Source: Ferruginibacter sp.
GTDB lineage: Bacteria; Bacteroidota; Bacteroidia; Chitinophagales; Chitinophagaceae
Direction of reading: 5' to 3'
DNA length: 64,000 nucleotides
NCBI GenBank assembly: GCA_025963635.1
Contig: JAOQAK010000032.1
Location: forward strand, 1 to 64,000
A program made the translations under genes and the position numbers. Positions 1 to 9,009 of this stretch are shown here, one piece after another (the first letter of the stretch is position 1; every line of letters starts with the position of its first letter). The notes beneath the pieces were generated by a model. The model was not told the origin of the DNA. It was given only the letters and a program-made list of their open reading frames with translations, and made no database searches.

Positions 1-1
1 A

Positions 2-1000
2 AAGGGTTGGTTTAGGATGCGCCAGACTATTTTCACCACTCATTTTCTGCATTTTAATCAGCGTTTTTACTCCGCCATCTGGCTAAGGGTAAAGCTGGAT
101 GATTCTATCTACGACAAGAAGTTTCAAACGCTCAGCAGATTGAATAAAGCTTTCAAAACGGAGATTAAAAAGTCTTCAAACAGGGGCATCACGTCTCAAC
201 ATGAAACGCTCTTTCAATTATATCGCCAATCCCTGTCTTTTGAAATTTCGCCGTCGTTACAGGAATTATTGTTGGGCAACCAGGAGCACAACAGGTTTAG
301 TAGCTATGAGGTAAACCTCTATGATGGTAATACATTGATTGCTGCAGGTTTCTTCGATATGGGGGAAAAAACCGCGGCAGGCATTACCTGTATCTACCAT
401 CCCGCCTATAAAAAATACAGCCTGGGAAAATACCTTATGTACCTGAAAATGGATTTTTGCAGGCAACATCAGCTCGAGTATTTTTACCCGGGGTATATGG
501 TGCCTGGCTATAAGGCATTCGATTACAAACTTGAAGTAGGCAAAAACTCACTTGAATACCTGCAGCTCAGTAGCGGTCAATGGGTGCCCTATAGCGCTTC
601 TTCGCCTGCTATCAGCCCGTTGCAGGAAATGATCGAGCAATTGACAGTTTTACAAACCTGCCTGTCAAAAAATAAAATACCTCACCCGATCCTGTACTAC
701 CGCTTTTTTGAAGTCAATTTAGATCCTTATTACTATGGGGATGAATTATTTGACTACCCGGTTTTTCTATATTGCTTTCCACCACCTAATGCTTCTTTTT
801 ACAGCATGATTGTGTATGATGTGCCCAACGGTAATTATCGCCTGCTGCAATGTAACTCGGTAATCAATATCAGTATCCAACAGGAAGAGCGCACTATTTT
901 TGACACCAACCTGCTGAAAGTTACCAAGCAGCTATTTGCCACCCGCCATGCAGAAGAAATGGGTGTATATCTAACCAGGCTTATTGCGCACAGGCCGTAA
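2..1000 (+). CDS. Arginyl/leucyl-tRNA-protein transferase-like protein (Ate1/Bpt family), 5' end outside window
   Basis: The frame is open back to the first base, so the N-terminus lies outside the window; the ATG at 17 is probably internal. The GNAT-like core is recognisable: a 'YDGNTLIAAGFFDMGEKT' stretch, then 'YHPAYKKYSLGKYLMYLKM' and 'YYPGYMVPGYKAFDYK'-type spacing (here FYPGYMVPGYKAFDYK). This matches the C-terminal domain of arginyl-tRNA-protein transferases, which move an amino acid from tRNA to the N-terminus of proteins marked for degradation. The usual N-terminal cysteine region would be upstream and cannot be seen. A Bpt-like leucyl or arginyl specificity cannot be decided. The last 100 residues diverge from the core family. 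Confidence 0.7.
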   Translation, partial: KGWFRMRQTIFTTHFLHFNQRFYSAIWLRVKLDDSIYDKKFQTLSRLNKAFKTEIKKSSNRGITSQHETLFQLYRQSLSFEISPSLQELLLGNQEHNRFSSYEVNLYDGNTLIAAGFFDMGEKTAAGITCIYHPAYKKYSLGKYLMYLKMDFCRQHQLEYFYPGYMVPGYKAFDYKLEVGKNSLEYLQLSSGQWVPYSASSPAISPLQEMIEQLTVLQTCLSKNKIPHPILYYRFFEVNLDPYYYGDELFDYPVFLYCFPPPNASFYSMIVYDVPNGNYRLLQCNSVINISIQQEERTIFDTNLLKVTKQLFATRHAEEMGVYLTRLIAHRP

Positions 1001-1119
1001 AAACCGGAGGATTTTCGTTTACTGGAATTCTCCGGTTTACAATAGAGCAACATGCTGCTTTCTATCATAAATAGATTCCATTACCTGCCGGCTTGTCAAT
1101 AAAGCCCACTATCAACTAC

Positions 1120-2424
1120 TCATTTCAGACTGCCCGTATCCACTCTCGAAGGAGTATCCTGGCCGCTTATAATAGTGGTGGCGCTAATAGCAACAGACCC
1201 GATAACCGCTGTCATATTGCGCAGGTCAAGTTTGGTAATCTCGTCACTGGCTTTGTGATAGTTGGGTTCAGCATCCATTTTCGAGGTAGAAATAGTATGT
1301 GCCGGCACCCCGAGTTTGGCGAGGGTTGCATTATCGGAACGGTAGAACAGTTGCTGCTCAGGGTAAGGGTCGGGATAAAAGGTAAACGCCGAACCTTTCA
1401 AATTTCTTTGCAATATTTCACCCATATTCGTTTTATCAAACCCGGTAATATAGGCCGAATTTGCTCCCCACTTAGATTCCGTTCCGATCATTTCGAGATT
1501 GAACATTGCCATCACTTTTTCCGGCAGAAGCTGTTCGGAAAAGTATTGCGAACCGTAGCCCCCAAGCTCTTCGCCTGCAAAAGCCGCAAAAATCAATGTA
1601 CGCTCGTTATTATTTATTTTTTTATAATACTTGGCCAGCATAATAACTGCGGTGGTACCAGCGGCATCATCGTTCGCACCATTGTAAATTGAATCTTTAT
1701 TGTCGTGTGCTTCACCTTCAGGTGGCGAACCTATTCCAAGATGATCGTAATGGGCTGAAAAAATAACCAGCTCTTCCGGCTTAGTTTTACCCGGTAAAAC
1801 ACCCACCACATTATTGATGGGCTTTTTTTCAATTGCATTGGTAAGATCGATTAAAAAGGCATTAACATCCGTAGGCCCAACAACAAATACTACCGAATTT
1901 TCTCTGGGCGTTGCTGAAATATTACTCATTTTCCGGACGGTTCGCAGGCGGTTTTTAAAGCTGGTATCCACCAGTACCAACAAGTTTTTTTTACTTTGAT
2001 AATACTGGTAAAATTTTTGCCCGAACTTGTCGCCCGCGCTAATCTTAACCAATGTGATATCACTTCTTTCTGACATCGAAACAGTCGGCTGAAATGAAAA
2101 AGCAACTACTAAAGAGTCTGCAATGGCCTTCCCATCAAGGGTAACTCTTGCTGAAAGGTTGGTAGACTGAACCATAAAAAACGGCTGCCGGAAATCTTCC
2201 GCCCCATTAAATGTTTGCAGGCCAATTTTCTTAAACTCGCCTTCGATAAATGAGGAGGCCTTTTGAATGCCCGGCGTAAAGGTTCGTCTTCCCTCCATGT
2301 CATCAGCAGACAATACTTTCTCTATTCTTTTAACTTGTTTTGCGGTAATGATCTTTTCAATGGATTGCGCGGCTACAAAATATGCAGTGCAAAGCATTAG
2401 CAAGCTTAAAATAATTTTCTTCAT
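1120..2424 (-). CDS. Secreted M28 family zinc aminopeptidase
   Basis: 434 residues. A classical signal peptide (MKKIILSLLMLCTAYFVAAQ, residues 1-20) sends it to the periplasm or outside. The M28 co-catalytic zinc site is visible: SAHYDHLG near 223-230, NGANDDAAGT near 248-257 (bridging Asp), the EE pair in FAGEELGG near 283-290, and a terminal His in NYHKASDE. The region between the signal peptide and the catalytic domain looks like the PA-type insert common in these enzymes. It should remove N-terminal amino acids from peptides; substrate preference is not visible. It converges with the upstream transferase-like gene and is followed by nothing on its own strand until 2524, so it is probably monocistronic. 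Confidence 0.88.
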   Translation of the reverse strand: MKKIILSLLMLCTAYFVAAQSIEKIITAKQVKRIEKVLSADDMEGRRTFTPGIQKASSFIEGEFKKIGLQTFNGAEDFRQPFFMVQSTNLSARVTLDGKAIADSLVVAFSFQPTVSMSERSDITLVKISAGDKFGQKFYQYYQSKKNLLVLVDTSFKNRLRTVRKMSNISATPRENSVVFVVGPTDVNAFLIDLTNAIEKKPINNVVGVLPGKTKPEELVIFSAHYDHLGIGSPPEGEAHDNKDSIYNGANDDAAGTTAVIMLAKYYKKINNNERTLIFAAFAGEELGGYGSQYFSEQLLPEKVMAMFNLEMIGTESKWGANSAYITGFDKTNMGEILQRNLKGSAFTFYPDPYPEQQLFYRSDNATLAKLGVPAHTISTSKMDAEPNYHKASDEITKLDLRNMTAVIGSVAISATTIISGQDTPSRVDTGSLK

Positions 2425-2523
2425 AATTGCTTTTTTAGTTTGGAAACTTTCTTTCTCTTCGTACGCTGTGCAACAAAAAAATTTTATTCGGAATGATTGT
2501 GTTGCTGAACTTTCAACCTTCTT

Positions 2524-3150
2524 CTAAGAACTCATCGCATACACAATGATATTCACACCGAACTTCGTATTGTCCTCTGCCAAAAAACGCTTGTTGCGGA
2601 AATCATAATCCCATTCGCAGCCATAATCTTTGTTGCTGTACAATACTCCGATACGTCCATTGATCTCGATTGCCTTCAGGTAATCATGCACGAGGTCATC
2701 GCCCCATCCGTTTAATTCAAACCCGGTAGTGGGCGGGCCTTTTTCAAACTTAAAAAACGAGTGATAGATCTCGTGTTGGTTATTGATTTTTTTTAAAACA
2801 CCTGCGCCAAACAACTGCTGCATCTGGGTTTCAAAAGACCGGGCAAAAAGCCCGTCGATATCATGATTGCAATCGTCTACAAGAACAAAACCCCCGTTTT
2901 GGACATATTTTTTAAAATTGGCTGCTTCAGCCCCATCAAACTGCACCAGTTTATGACCGCTCAGGTAACAAAATGGAGCAGCAAATAAATCATTGCTGCT
3001 GAGGTCGATTGTTTTTTCCTGCAGGTTAACAGGAATGGTAGTGTATTCGATCAGGGAATTCAAAATGTTGGAAGGCATGCGCTGATCCGTGTCCCAATCA
3101 CCGGAACGATATTTTAATCGTGTAAATGTAAATTTTGCTTTATTCTCCAT
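2524..3150 (-). CDS. DUF4159 domain protein
   Basis: About 208 residues. I chose the ATG at 3150 (MENKAKFTFTRLKY), because DUF4159 proteins begin with this FxxxRLKYxxGDWxxD motif; an earlier in-frame ATG at 3180 would add ten untypical residues. The fold resembles a glutamine-amidotransferase-like domain: FDGAEAANFKKYVQNGGFVLVDDC is typical (residue 111 onward), followed by HEIYHSFF and a GCEWDYDF segment near the C-terminus. Function is unknown, but DUF4159 genes usually sit beside MoxR/DUF58/Bat genes, as here (divergent, 200 bp away). No signal peptide is seen, unlike many family members. Confidence 0.82.
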   Translation of the reverse strand: MENKAKFTFTRLKYRSGDWDTDQRMPSNILNSLIEYTTIPVNLQEKTIDLSSNDLFAAPFCYLSGHKLVQFDGAEAANFKKYVQNGGFVLVDDCNHDIDGLFARSFETQMQQLFGAGVLKKINNQHEIYHSFFKFEKGPPTTGFELNGWGDDLVHDYLKAIEINGRIGVLYSNKDYGCEWDYDFRNKRFLAEDNTKFGVNIIVYAMSS

Positions 3151-3192
3151 GTTAATTATGAAATTCCTCATCCCAACCATTCAACCTCGCAC

Positions 3193-3240
3193 ATCCAGTA
3201 TCCAGTATCCAGCATCCAGTATCTAGCATCTGGTATCCAT
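3193..3240 (+). repeat. Heptamer tandem repeat, unit ATCCAGY
   Basis: Seven consecutive seven-base steps can be read: ATCCAGT, ATCCAGT, ATCCAGC, ATCCAGT, ATCTAGC, ATCTGGT, ATCCAT. The tract is flanked by two copies of CCATTCAACC (about 3177-3186 and 3237-3246). It lies in the divergent promoter region between the DUF4159 gene and the MoxR operon. Confidence 0.85.
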
Positions 3241-3348
3241 TCAACCCCTTATCTAACCCAAACTAATAAATTTACGATAACATTGGCTTTTTTTTTATAA
3301 TTTCCTCTATTCGGCAATTTTAGATTCTATAAAATAAACTGTACGCTC

Positions 3349-4350
3349 TTGGATAATTCACAAACGGGGATACAAAGTTTGATTGGCAGGTTATCACAAC
3401 TCAAAAAAGAAATTCAGAAAATTATTATTGGGCAGGATGAAGTGCTGGATGAAATCCTTGTGGCGCTGCTCGCAGGAGGCCATTGCCTGCTGGAGGGTGT
3501 ACCCGGACTTGCAAAAACCCTGATGGTGAAAACCATGTCGCAGGCCCTGGATCTTAGCTTCCGCCGTATACAATTCACGCCCGACCTGATGCCAACGGAT
3601 ATTGTTGGCACAGAGATACTGGAGGAAGACCATGTAACCGGCAGGCGCTTTTTCAAATTCAATAAAGGCCCGCTGTTTGCAAACATCATTTTGGCGGATG
3701 AGATAAACCGCACCCCGCCAAAAACGCAGTCCGCTCTGCTGGAAGCCATGCAGGAATTTGAAGTTACTTACGGCGGCCAAACCTACCCGTTAGACCGGCC
3801 CTTCTTCATTTTGGCAACACAAAATCCCATTGAACAAGCCGGCACTTACCCGTTACCGGAAGCGCAGCTCGACAGATTTTTATTATACATTAAAATTGGC
3901 TATCCGGGCGAAGCAGAAGAGATTGCTATTTTAAACAGCACCACCGGCAACCAGCGCCCCACTATCGAACCGGTAATTGGCGCAGCAGAAATCCTTCAAC
4001 TGCAGAAGCTCGTAAGGGATGTAAATATTAGCGGGGATATGGTTCAATATGTAAGCAACCTCGTTCGTGCTACCAGGCCCGAAACCAGTTCAGTTGCTTA
4101 TGTAAAGGAATGGGTTCGATGGGGCGCAGGCCCACGTGCGGGGCAAAGCTTAATATTAACTGCAAAGGCCCGGGCTTTGTTTAAAGGGCGCTATGCAGTG
4201 ATCATGGAAGACCTGCATGCAATGGCCTACCCGGTGTTGAGGCACAGGGTATTGATGAACTTCAAGGCGGATGCGGAAAATATTATCACTGATGATGTAA
4301 CGGCGACATTGATAAAAATCATAGAAAGGCCGAAAACAGTGATGGGGTGA
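3349..4350 (+). CDS. MoxR family AAA+ ATPase
   Basis: 333 residues from a TTG start (no ATG or GTG is available upstream before the conserved region). Walker A is GVPGLAKT (50-57) and Walker B IILADEINR (113-121), followed by TPPKTQSALLEAMQE and the ATQNPIEQAGTYPLPEAQLDRF signature of MoxR proteins. These ATPases act as chaperones that load metal or assemble partners containing VWA domains. The genes downstream encode such partners (DUF58 and BatA-like), so this is the first gene of the Bat/MoxR operon. Confidence 0.93.
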   Translation: MDNSQTGIQSLIGRLSQLKKEIQKIIIGQDEVLDEILVALLAGGHCLLEGVPGLAKTLMVKTMSQALDLSFRRIQFTPDLMPTDIVGTEILEEDHVTGRRFFKFNKGPLFANIILADEINRTPPKTQSALLEAMQEFEVTYGGQTYPLDRPFFILATQNPIEQAGTYPLPEAQLDRFLLYIKIGYPGEAEEIAILNSTTGNQRPTIEPVIGAAEILQLQKLVRDVNISGDMVQYVSNLVRATRPETSSVAYVKEWVRWGAGPRAGQSLILTAKARALFKGRYAVIMEDLHAMAYPVLRHRVLMNFKADAENIITDDVTATLIKIIERPKTVMG

Positions 4351-4491
4351 TATCGTGAATGGGCAATGGTGAATGGTGAATAATTGAAAAATGAAGTGCG
4401 ATTTAATGCTTTCTTAATTCGTGTAATTCGTTCCCTGAACTTCGTGTTATAAATTATCCTTCGTAATCGTGTAATAAATTTATTTTCAAAG

Positions 4492-5379
4492 ATGAGCCGT
4501 TTACTCGATCCTAAAATACTGATGTCCATCAAAAATCTTCAACTGGCGGCCAAAACCACCATTGATGGGTTTATGGCGGGCATTAATAAAAGTAAGGTAA
4601 AGGGGCCGGGGCTCGAGTTCAGCCAATACAGGAGTTATCAGCCGGGGGATGATCTGCGCTGGCTCGATTGGAAAATGTACGCACGGTCGGACCGCTATTA
4701 TATCCGAGAATCCGAAATAGAAACAAGTATATCCGTAAGACTGCTGGTTGATGCAAGTGCTTCTATGAATCATTCGGATGCAGGCTTCAAAAAAATAGAA
4801 TATGCCCGGTATATTGCCGCCACGCTGGCCTGCCTGGCAAACCGGCAGGGCGATTCCGTGGGGTTATATGTGTTTCAAAACGAACAATTATTTTCATTGC
4901 CCTCCAAAAAAGATCATCAACACCTGGCCCGTTTATATTTCCAATTGGAAAACATACAGCCGGGTGGAGGCTTCACTGAACCTATTCGTTACAGGGATAT
5001 TTTTTCCGTCAATAACAAACGGGAGTTGCTGATTTTTATAACCGACTTCTATGAAAGTCACGGAGAAATCATTCAGTTACTGGATTCACTCAGTTCATTA
5101 AAACACGAAATCGTTGTTTTTCACCTGATGGGAAAAAATGAATTGGAAATGGACTATAAGGGATATGCTTCATTACAAGATCTTGAAACAGGGCAGGTGA
5201 TTGCAATAAAGCAGGAGGGTTATAAAACCGTTTACCAGCAAAAACTAAATGACCATCTTTCCGCTTTGCGACTAAAGTTGCTGGAACGGGATATTTTTTA
5301 CCGGATGATCACAATGACCCAACCGCTGGAGCAGGTTTTAAGAGATTTTTTAAACCAGCGAAATAAATTAAAAACTTAA
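4492..5379 (+). CDS. DUF58 domain protein (VWA-like, MoxR partner)
   Basis: 295 residues. The DUF58 hallmark is near the N-terminus: GLEFSQYRSYQPGDD, RWLDWKMYAR and YYIRESE (roughly 38-77). The von Willebrand A-like metal site follows as LLVDASASM (about 83-91). Such proteins pair with MoxR ATPases; they have no proven enzymatic activity and may serve as adaptor or client. No membrane segment is seen, so it is probably cytoplasmic. The 141-bp leader to the MoxR gene contains short GTGAATG and ATTCGTG repeats. The next gene starts two bases after its stop. Confidence 0.9.
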   Translation: MSRLLDPKILMSIKNLQLAAKTTIDGFMAGINKSKVKGPGLEFSQYRSYQPGDDLRWLDWKMYARSDRYYIRESEIETSISVRLLVDASASMNHSDAGFKKIEYARYIAATLACLANRQGDSVGLYVFQNEQLFSLPSKKDHQHLARLYFQLENIQPGGGFTEPIRYRDIFSVNNKRELLIFITDFYESHGEIIQLLDSLSSLKHEIVVFHLMGKNELEMDYKGYASLQDLETGQVIAIKQEGYKTVYQQKLNDHLSALRLKLLERDIFYRMITMTQPLEQVLRDFLNQRNKLKT

Positions 5380-5381
5380 TC

Positions 5382-6887
5382 TTGTTCCATTTTTTACAAC
5401 CAATATGGATGCTGGCTGCAACAGGAATCATTGTTCCTGCGATCATTCATTTGTGGAACATACAAGCCGGCAAAATTTTAAAGGTTGGAAGCATCGCTTT
5501 TTTTACTCAAAGCTCAAAAAAATATGCTTCCAGTTTGAGGATAAGAGAGTGGTGGTTGTTGATTGTTCGATGCCTGTTGATAATTGTTCTCGCCATACTG
5601 TTATCAAAGCCCCAGGTGAATGAATCTTTTGATACGCGGAGAGAAAAAGGATGGTTGCTTTTAGAAAAAGGAAACATCGCCGAAGCATACCAGCGGTTTA
5701 AACTGGTTATTGATTCTTTGATGCAAGCGGGGTATGAGTTCCATTATTTCAATACCGGTTTTGCAAAAGAAAATTTGAACGATGTATTGAAAACAGCAGG
5801 GGATACAATTTCTGCAAAAGCCTTATCTTATCGCTCGTTGATAAAACAACTGGACCAACTGCTGCCACCCGAACTACCGGTTTTTTTATTTACGACCAAT
5901 TACCTCAACCGTTTTGCCGGCAACAGGTCCGCAACATCCTTAAACCTGCACTGGAATACTTATACGCCTGGAGATTCGGTCTCCAATTTTATAGAAAAAG
6001 CGTACTCCATTTCCGCCGATAGTATTCGCATTATTATTGGTAACAGCAGTCCTTCCCGAACAACCTTTTCTCATGAGGATATTAGCCTGGGTGACATTGA
6101 AAACCATGATATTCAGATCGATCATAAAAACGGCGCGGCTTTTATTTCTTATTTGAAAGATACCCCGGTGCCGGTGGATACTGCCACCATGAATATCACC
6201 ATTTTCCAGGGTACATATCCGGTTGATGCAAAATATCTGCAGGCAGCCATAGCAGCCATCCGGCAATTTAGTAAGCACCTCATCCGCCTGAAAATTTCTA
6301 ACAAAATTGAAGACATTCCAACGCAACAGGATTGGCTTTTCTGGTTATCGGAATCGCCGCCTCCGGAAAAAATTAAAGCAGACAACATTTTTACTTACCA
6401 GCAGGGTGAAATTGAAAACGTTTACTCCTGGATCAATACCACCACTTCCATCAATAGTGAAGAAGAAAAGATTGCACTAATCAAAAAAACAAGTTCTGTA
6501 ATAGATGTTCATTCCGGGCAACCGCTTTGGCAGGATGGATTTGGTGACACTATTCTGAGCCTGGAAGAAACCGGCATCAACGTCTACCGTTTGTTCACAC
6601 ATATTGATCCGGCGTGGAATGATCTTCCTTGGAGCGCTCGCTTTCCTCAACTCATATATACTTTATTGTATCCTGCGGCAGAAAATAATGTGATCCGTGA
6701 TCATGATAAAAGGACCATCAGTTCAGCGCAGCTGCTGCCGGAGAAAGGTGGGCAAGGTAAATCAAAGATGCCGCCAAAATATATCACTAAAGATATCTCC
6801 AACATTTTCTGGCTGGCGGCTTTTATCCTGTTTTGTATAGAAAGGTTCATTGCATTAAGAACCAGGAAGGAGTTGGTATATGGCTGA
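5382..6887 (+). CDS. BatA-like membrane protein (aerotolerance locus)
   Basis: 501 residues from a TTG start, two bases after the DUF58 stop. The N-terminal BatA domain is clear: FLQPIWMLAATG begins a first membrane helix, then WNIQAGKILKVGS, then a second helix WWLLIVRCLLIIVLAILL. A third helix lies at the C-terminus (NIFWLAAFILFCIERF). Between them is a large extracytoplasmic region without a visible MIDAS motif, so this is the BatA-N family rather than a full VWA protein. It ends inside the next gene (8-bp overlap), indicating translational coupling. Confidence 0.82.
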   Translation: MFHFLQPIWMLAATGIIVPAIIHLWNIQAGKILKVGSIAFFTQSSKKYASSLRIREWWLLIVRCLLIIVLAILLSKPQVNESFDTRREKGWLLLEKGNIAEAYQRFKLVIDSLMQAGYEFHYFNTGFAKENLNDVLKTAGDTISAKALSYRSLIKQLDQLLPPELPVFLFTTNYLNRFAGNRSATSLNLHWNTYTPGDSVSNFIEKAYSISADSIRIIIGNSSPSRTTFSHEDISLGDIENHDIQIDHKNGAAFISYLKDTPVPVDTATMNITIFQGTYPVDAKYLQAAIAAIRQFSKHLIRLKISNKIEDIPTQQDWLFWLSESPPPEKIKADNIFTYQQGEIENVYSWINTTTSINSEEEKIALIKKTSSVIDVHSGQPLWQDGFGDTILSLEETGINVYRLFTHIDPAWNDLPWSARFPQLIYTLLYPAAENNVIRDHDKRTISSAQLLPEKGGQGKSKMPPKYITKDISNIFWLAAFILFCIERFIALRTRKELVYG

Positions 6888-9009
6888 AAAAACTGCGGTA
6901 CATATAATTGCATCTTTGCGAAAAAAATGGATGGCGGCATCATTGCTGTTATCTTTTCTTCTTTCAATTTCCTTCGCATATGTGGTAACATCCGGACTCC
7001 ACAAATTTTTTGGAATTTCTTTGTGGTGGACTATTCCCGTTTCTTTTGTGGCTTTCATAGTATTGTTATTTCTTGATCGTTCATGGAAAATAACGGAACG
7101 GGAAGTAGCCAGGTCTTTAAACAGTAAGTATCCCGTACTGGAGGAAAGTGCTGAACTGCTGCTGCAACCTTTTCCTGATCTGCCTTTCTTACAACAATTA
7201 CAAGCCACAAAAACGGAACAGGCCCTCCAGGCCATACCTACACCCGTATGCGCTTGCTCTAAATTCAGTTTCCGGGTATTGATTTTTGGCGTAGCATTAA
7301 TGTTTGGTATTGGTTTGACGTTGGTACCTGATGAATCAATTAAGAAAAATACCAGTCAATCTTACCTACCTGCTAAGCCGGTCAGGATTGAAAAACTGCC
7401 TGCGGCGATATCCGCTGTAACGGTACGCATCTTTCCACCAGCTTATACCGCTAGGCCTTCAAGATCGCAGGACCAAATGAATTTTTCCGCGGAAGAAGGA
7501 GCGACCGTACAATGGCAGATAAAAACGAGTTCAGCGATAAAAAACATCTTCTTTATTTTCAACGATTCTAAAACCGTGGCTTTGACGCCGCTTAACAAGG
7601 AGCATACTTTATGGAGTGCCGGCAAAGTATTGGATGCACCCGGCTTTTACCAGTTGAAAATGGATACCGTTATTTCTGAACTCTATACCATGGAGATGGT
7701 GAAGGATCAATTACCGACGATCAGCATTCAAACCCCGAAACCCAATACACTGATTGACTTCGGCCAACCAAAAAAACTGGTGCTAAACGCATTGGTAACG
7801 GATGATTATGGCATTAAAAACGCAGCAGTTTTTGCGACTATTTCAACCGGCAGGGGCGAAGGAGTCAAGTTTGCACAGCAGCAGATAAATTTTGAAGGCG
7901 CATTCGGCTCACAGCTTTCCAAATACCAGTTAAGAAAGATGATCGATCTTGCTGCCCTTGGCATGCAACCCGGCGATGAACTTTATTTCTATGTAAAAGC
8001 GATCGATAGTAAACTGCAGGAGAAACGTTCCGATATCTATATTGTCTCTATCGCCGACACGGCGCAGTTAATGAGCATGGAAGGATTACTAAATGGCATC
8101 CCCATTAAACCTGAATATTTCCGGAGCCAGCGGCAAATCATCATCGAAAGCGAGCAACTGATCAAAGACAAAAATAAAATCGGTAAAGAAGTTTTCAGGA
8201 ACAGGAGTAATAACCTCGGTATTGATCAAAAGTTGTTGCGCCTCAGGTATGGTAAATTTTTAGGAGAAGAAAATGAATCCAACGAGGACCAGGAAGTTGG
8301 AACGATTGCCGATGGGAAGGATTTCGGCAACGCAGAGAAAATATTAGATGCGTATACCGACAAACACGACGATGCCGAAACAGTGGATTTTTTTGAAATC
8401 TCAACCAAGAACCAATTGAAGGCCACTTTAACTGAAATGTGGAATGCCGAATTAAAACTACGCGTTTTTAAACCTGAAGAAGCTTTACCGTATGAGTACA
8501 AAGCATTACGATTATTGAAAGACCTTCAGCAAAAATCGAGGGCGTATGTTGCTAAAACAAGCATTGCCACCACACCCTTAAAGCCCGAAAAACGGCTAAC
8601 GGCCGAACTCGATAAAATCATACAACCGTTCCGGCAAATCACCATTCAGCAAAACAATCAAAAAGAGGAAGCAATAAGAACTGCACTAAGTATTTTGGAA
8701 CAGCTAAAAAAACATGGTGATATCAGCGTACAATCAGCTTCGGTATTACAAAAGGTTAGCCAGCAGTTAGCCAATAAAGCCGTTGCTTCTCCGGCCGAAT
8801 ATCTTCCTGCGTTGCAGGCTTTGAAAAAGATATTGGGAACGGTACAATTTCAGCCTTTGCTTAGCATGGAGAATATTTCGGTGGTTGAAAAAGCCTTGCA
8901 TAAAATGATTGATCCACCCGCCATACTTCCTTCCGCTAACAAGCGGGCTGCAAATGGCAATCTTTCAAAAGAGTATTTCAAAACCCTCGATAAACTTAAC
9001 CCTGAATGA
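6880..9009 (+). CDS. DUF4175-like membrane protein of the MoxR/Bat locus
   Basis: 709 residues. Three hydrophobic segments lie near the N-terminus (about 20-40, 46-66 and 132-150), followed by a long extracytoplasmic part. The stretch VRIFPPAYTARPS and the Ig-like repeats after it resemble DUF4175 proteins found in MoxR operons. The C-terminal half is rich in charged helices (about 420-690) and may be coiled. It overlaps the gene before by 8 bp and the gene after by an ATGA. Function unknown; the assignment rests on context and partial similarity. Confidence 0.65.
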   Translation: MAEKTAVHIIASLRKKWMAASLLLSFLLSISFAYVVTSGLHKFFGISLWWTIPVSFVAFIVLLFLDRSWKITEREVARSLNSKYPVLEESAELLLQPFPDLPFLQQLQATKTEQALQAIPTPVCACSKFSFRVLIFGVALMFGIGLTLVPDESIKKNTSQSYLPAKPVRIEKLPAAISAVTVRIFPPAYTARPSRSQDQMNFSAEEGATVQWQIKTSSAIKNIFFIFNDSKTVALTPLNKEHTLWSAGKVLDAPGFYQLKMDTVISELYTMEMVKDQLPTISIQTPKPNTLIDFGQPKKLVLNALVTDDYGIKNAAVFATISTGRGEGVKFAQQQINFEGAFGSQLSKYQLRKMIDLAALGMQPGDELYFYVKAIDSKLQEKRSDIYIVSIADTAQLMSMEGLLNGIPIKPEYFRSQRQIIIESEQLIKDKNKIGKEVFRNRSNNLGIDQKLLRLRYGKFLGEENESNEDQEVGTIADGKDFGNAEKILDAYTDKHDDAETVDFFEISTKNQLKATLTEMWNAELKLRVFKPEEALPYEYKALRLLKDLQQKSRAYVAKTSIATTPLKPEKRLTAELDKIIQPFRQITIQQNNQKEEAIRTALSILEQLKKHGDISVQSASVLQKVSQQLANKAVASPAEYLPALQALKKILGTVQFQPLLSMENISVVEKALHKMIDPPAILPSANKRAANGNLSKEYFKTLDKLNPE

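Noticed and set aside
1093..1692. 199-residue plus-strand frame
   Set aside because: It lies wholly opposite the well-supported M28 peptidase and has no family features.
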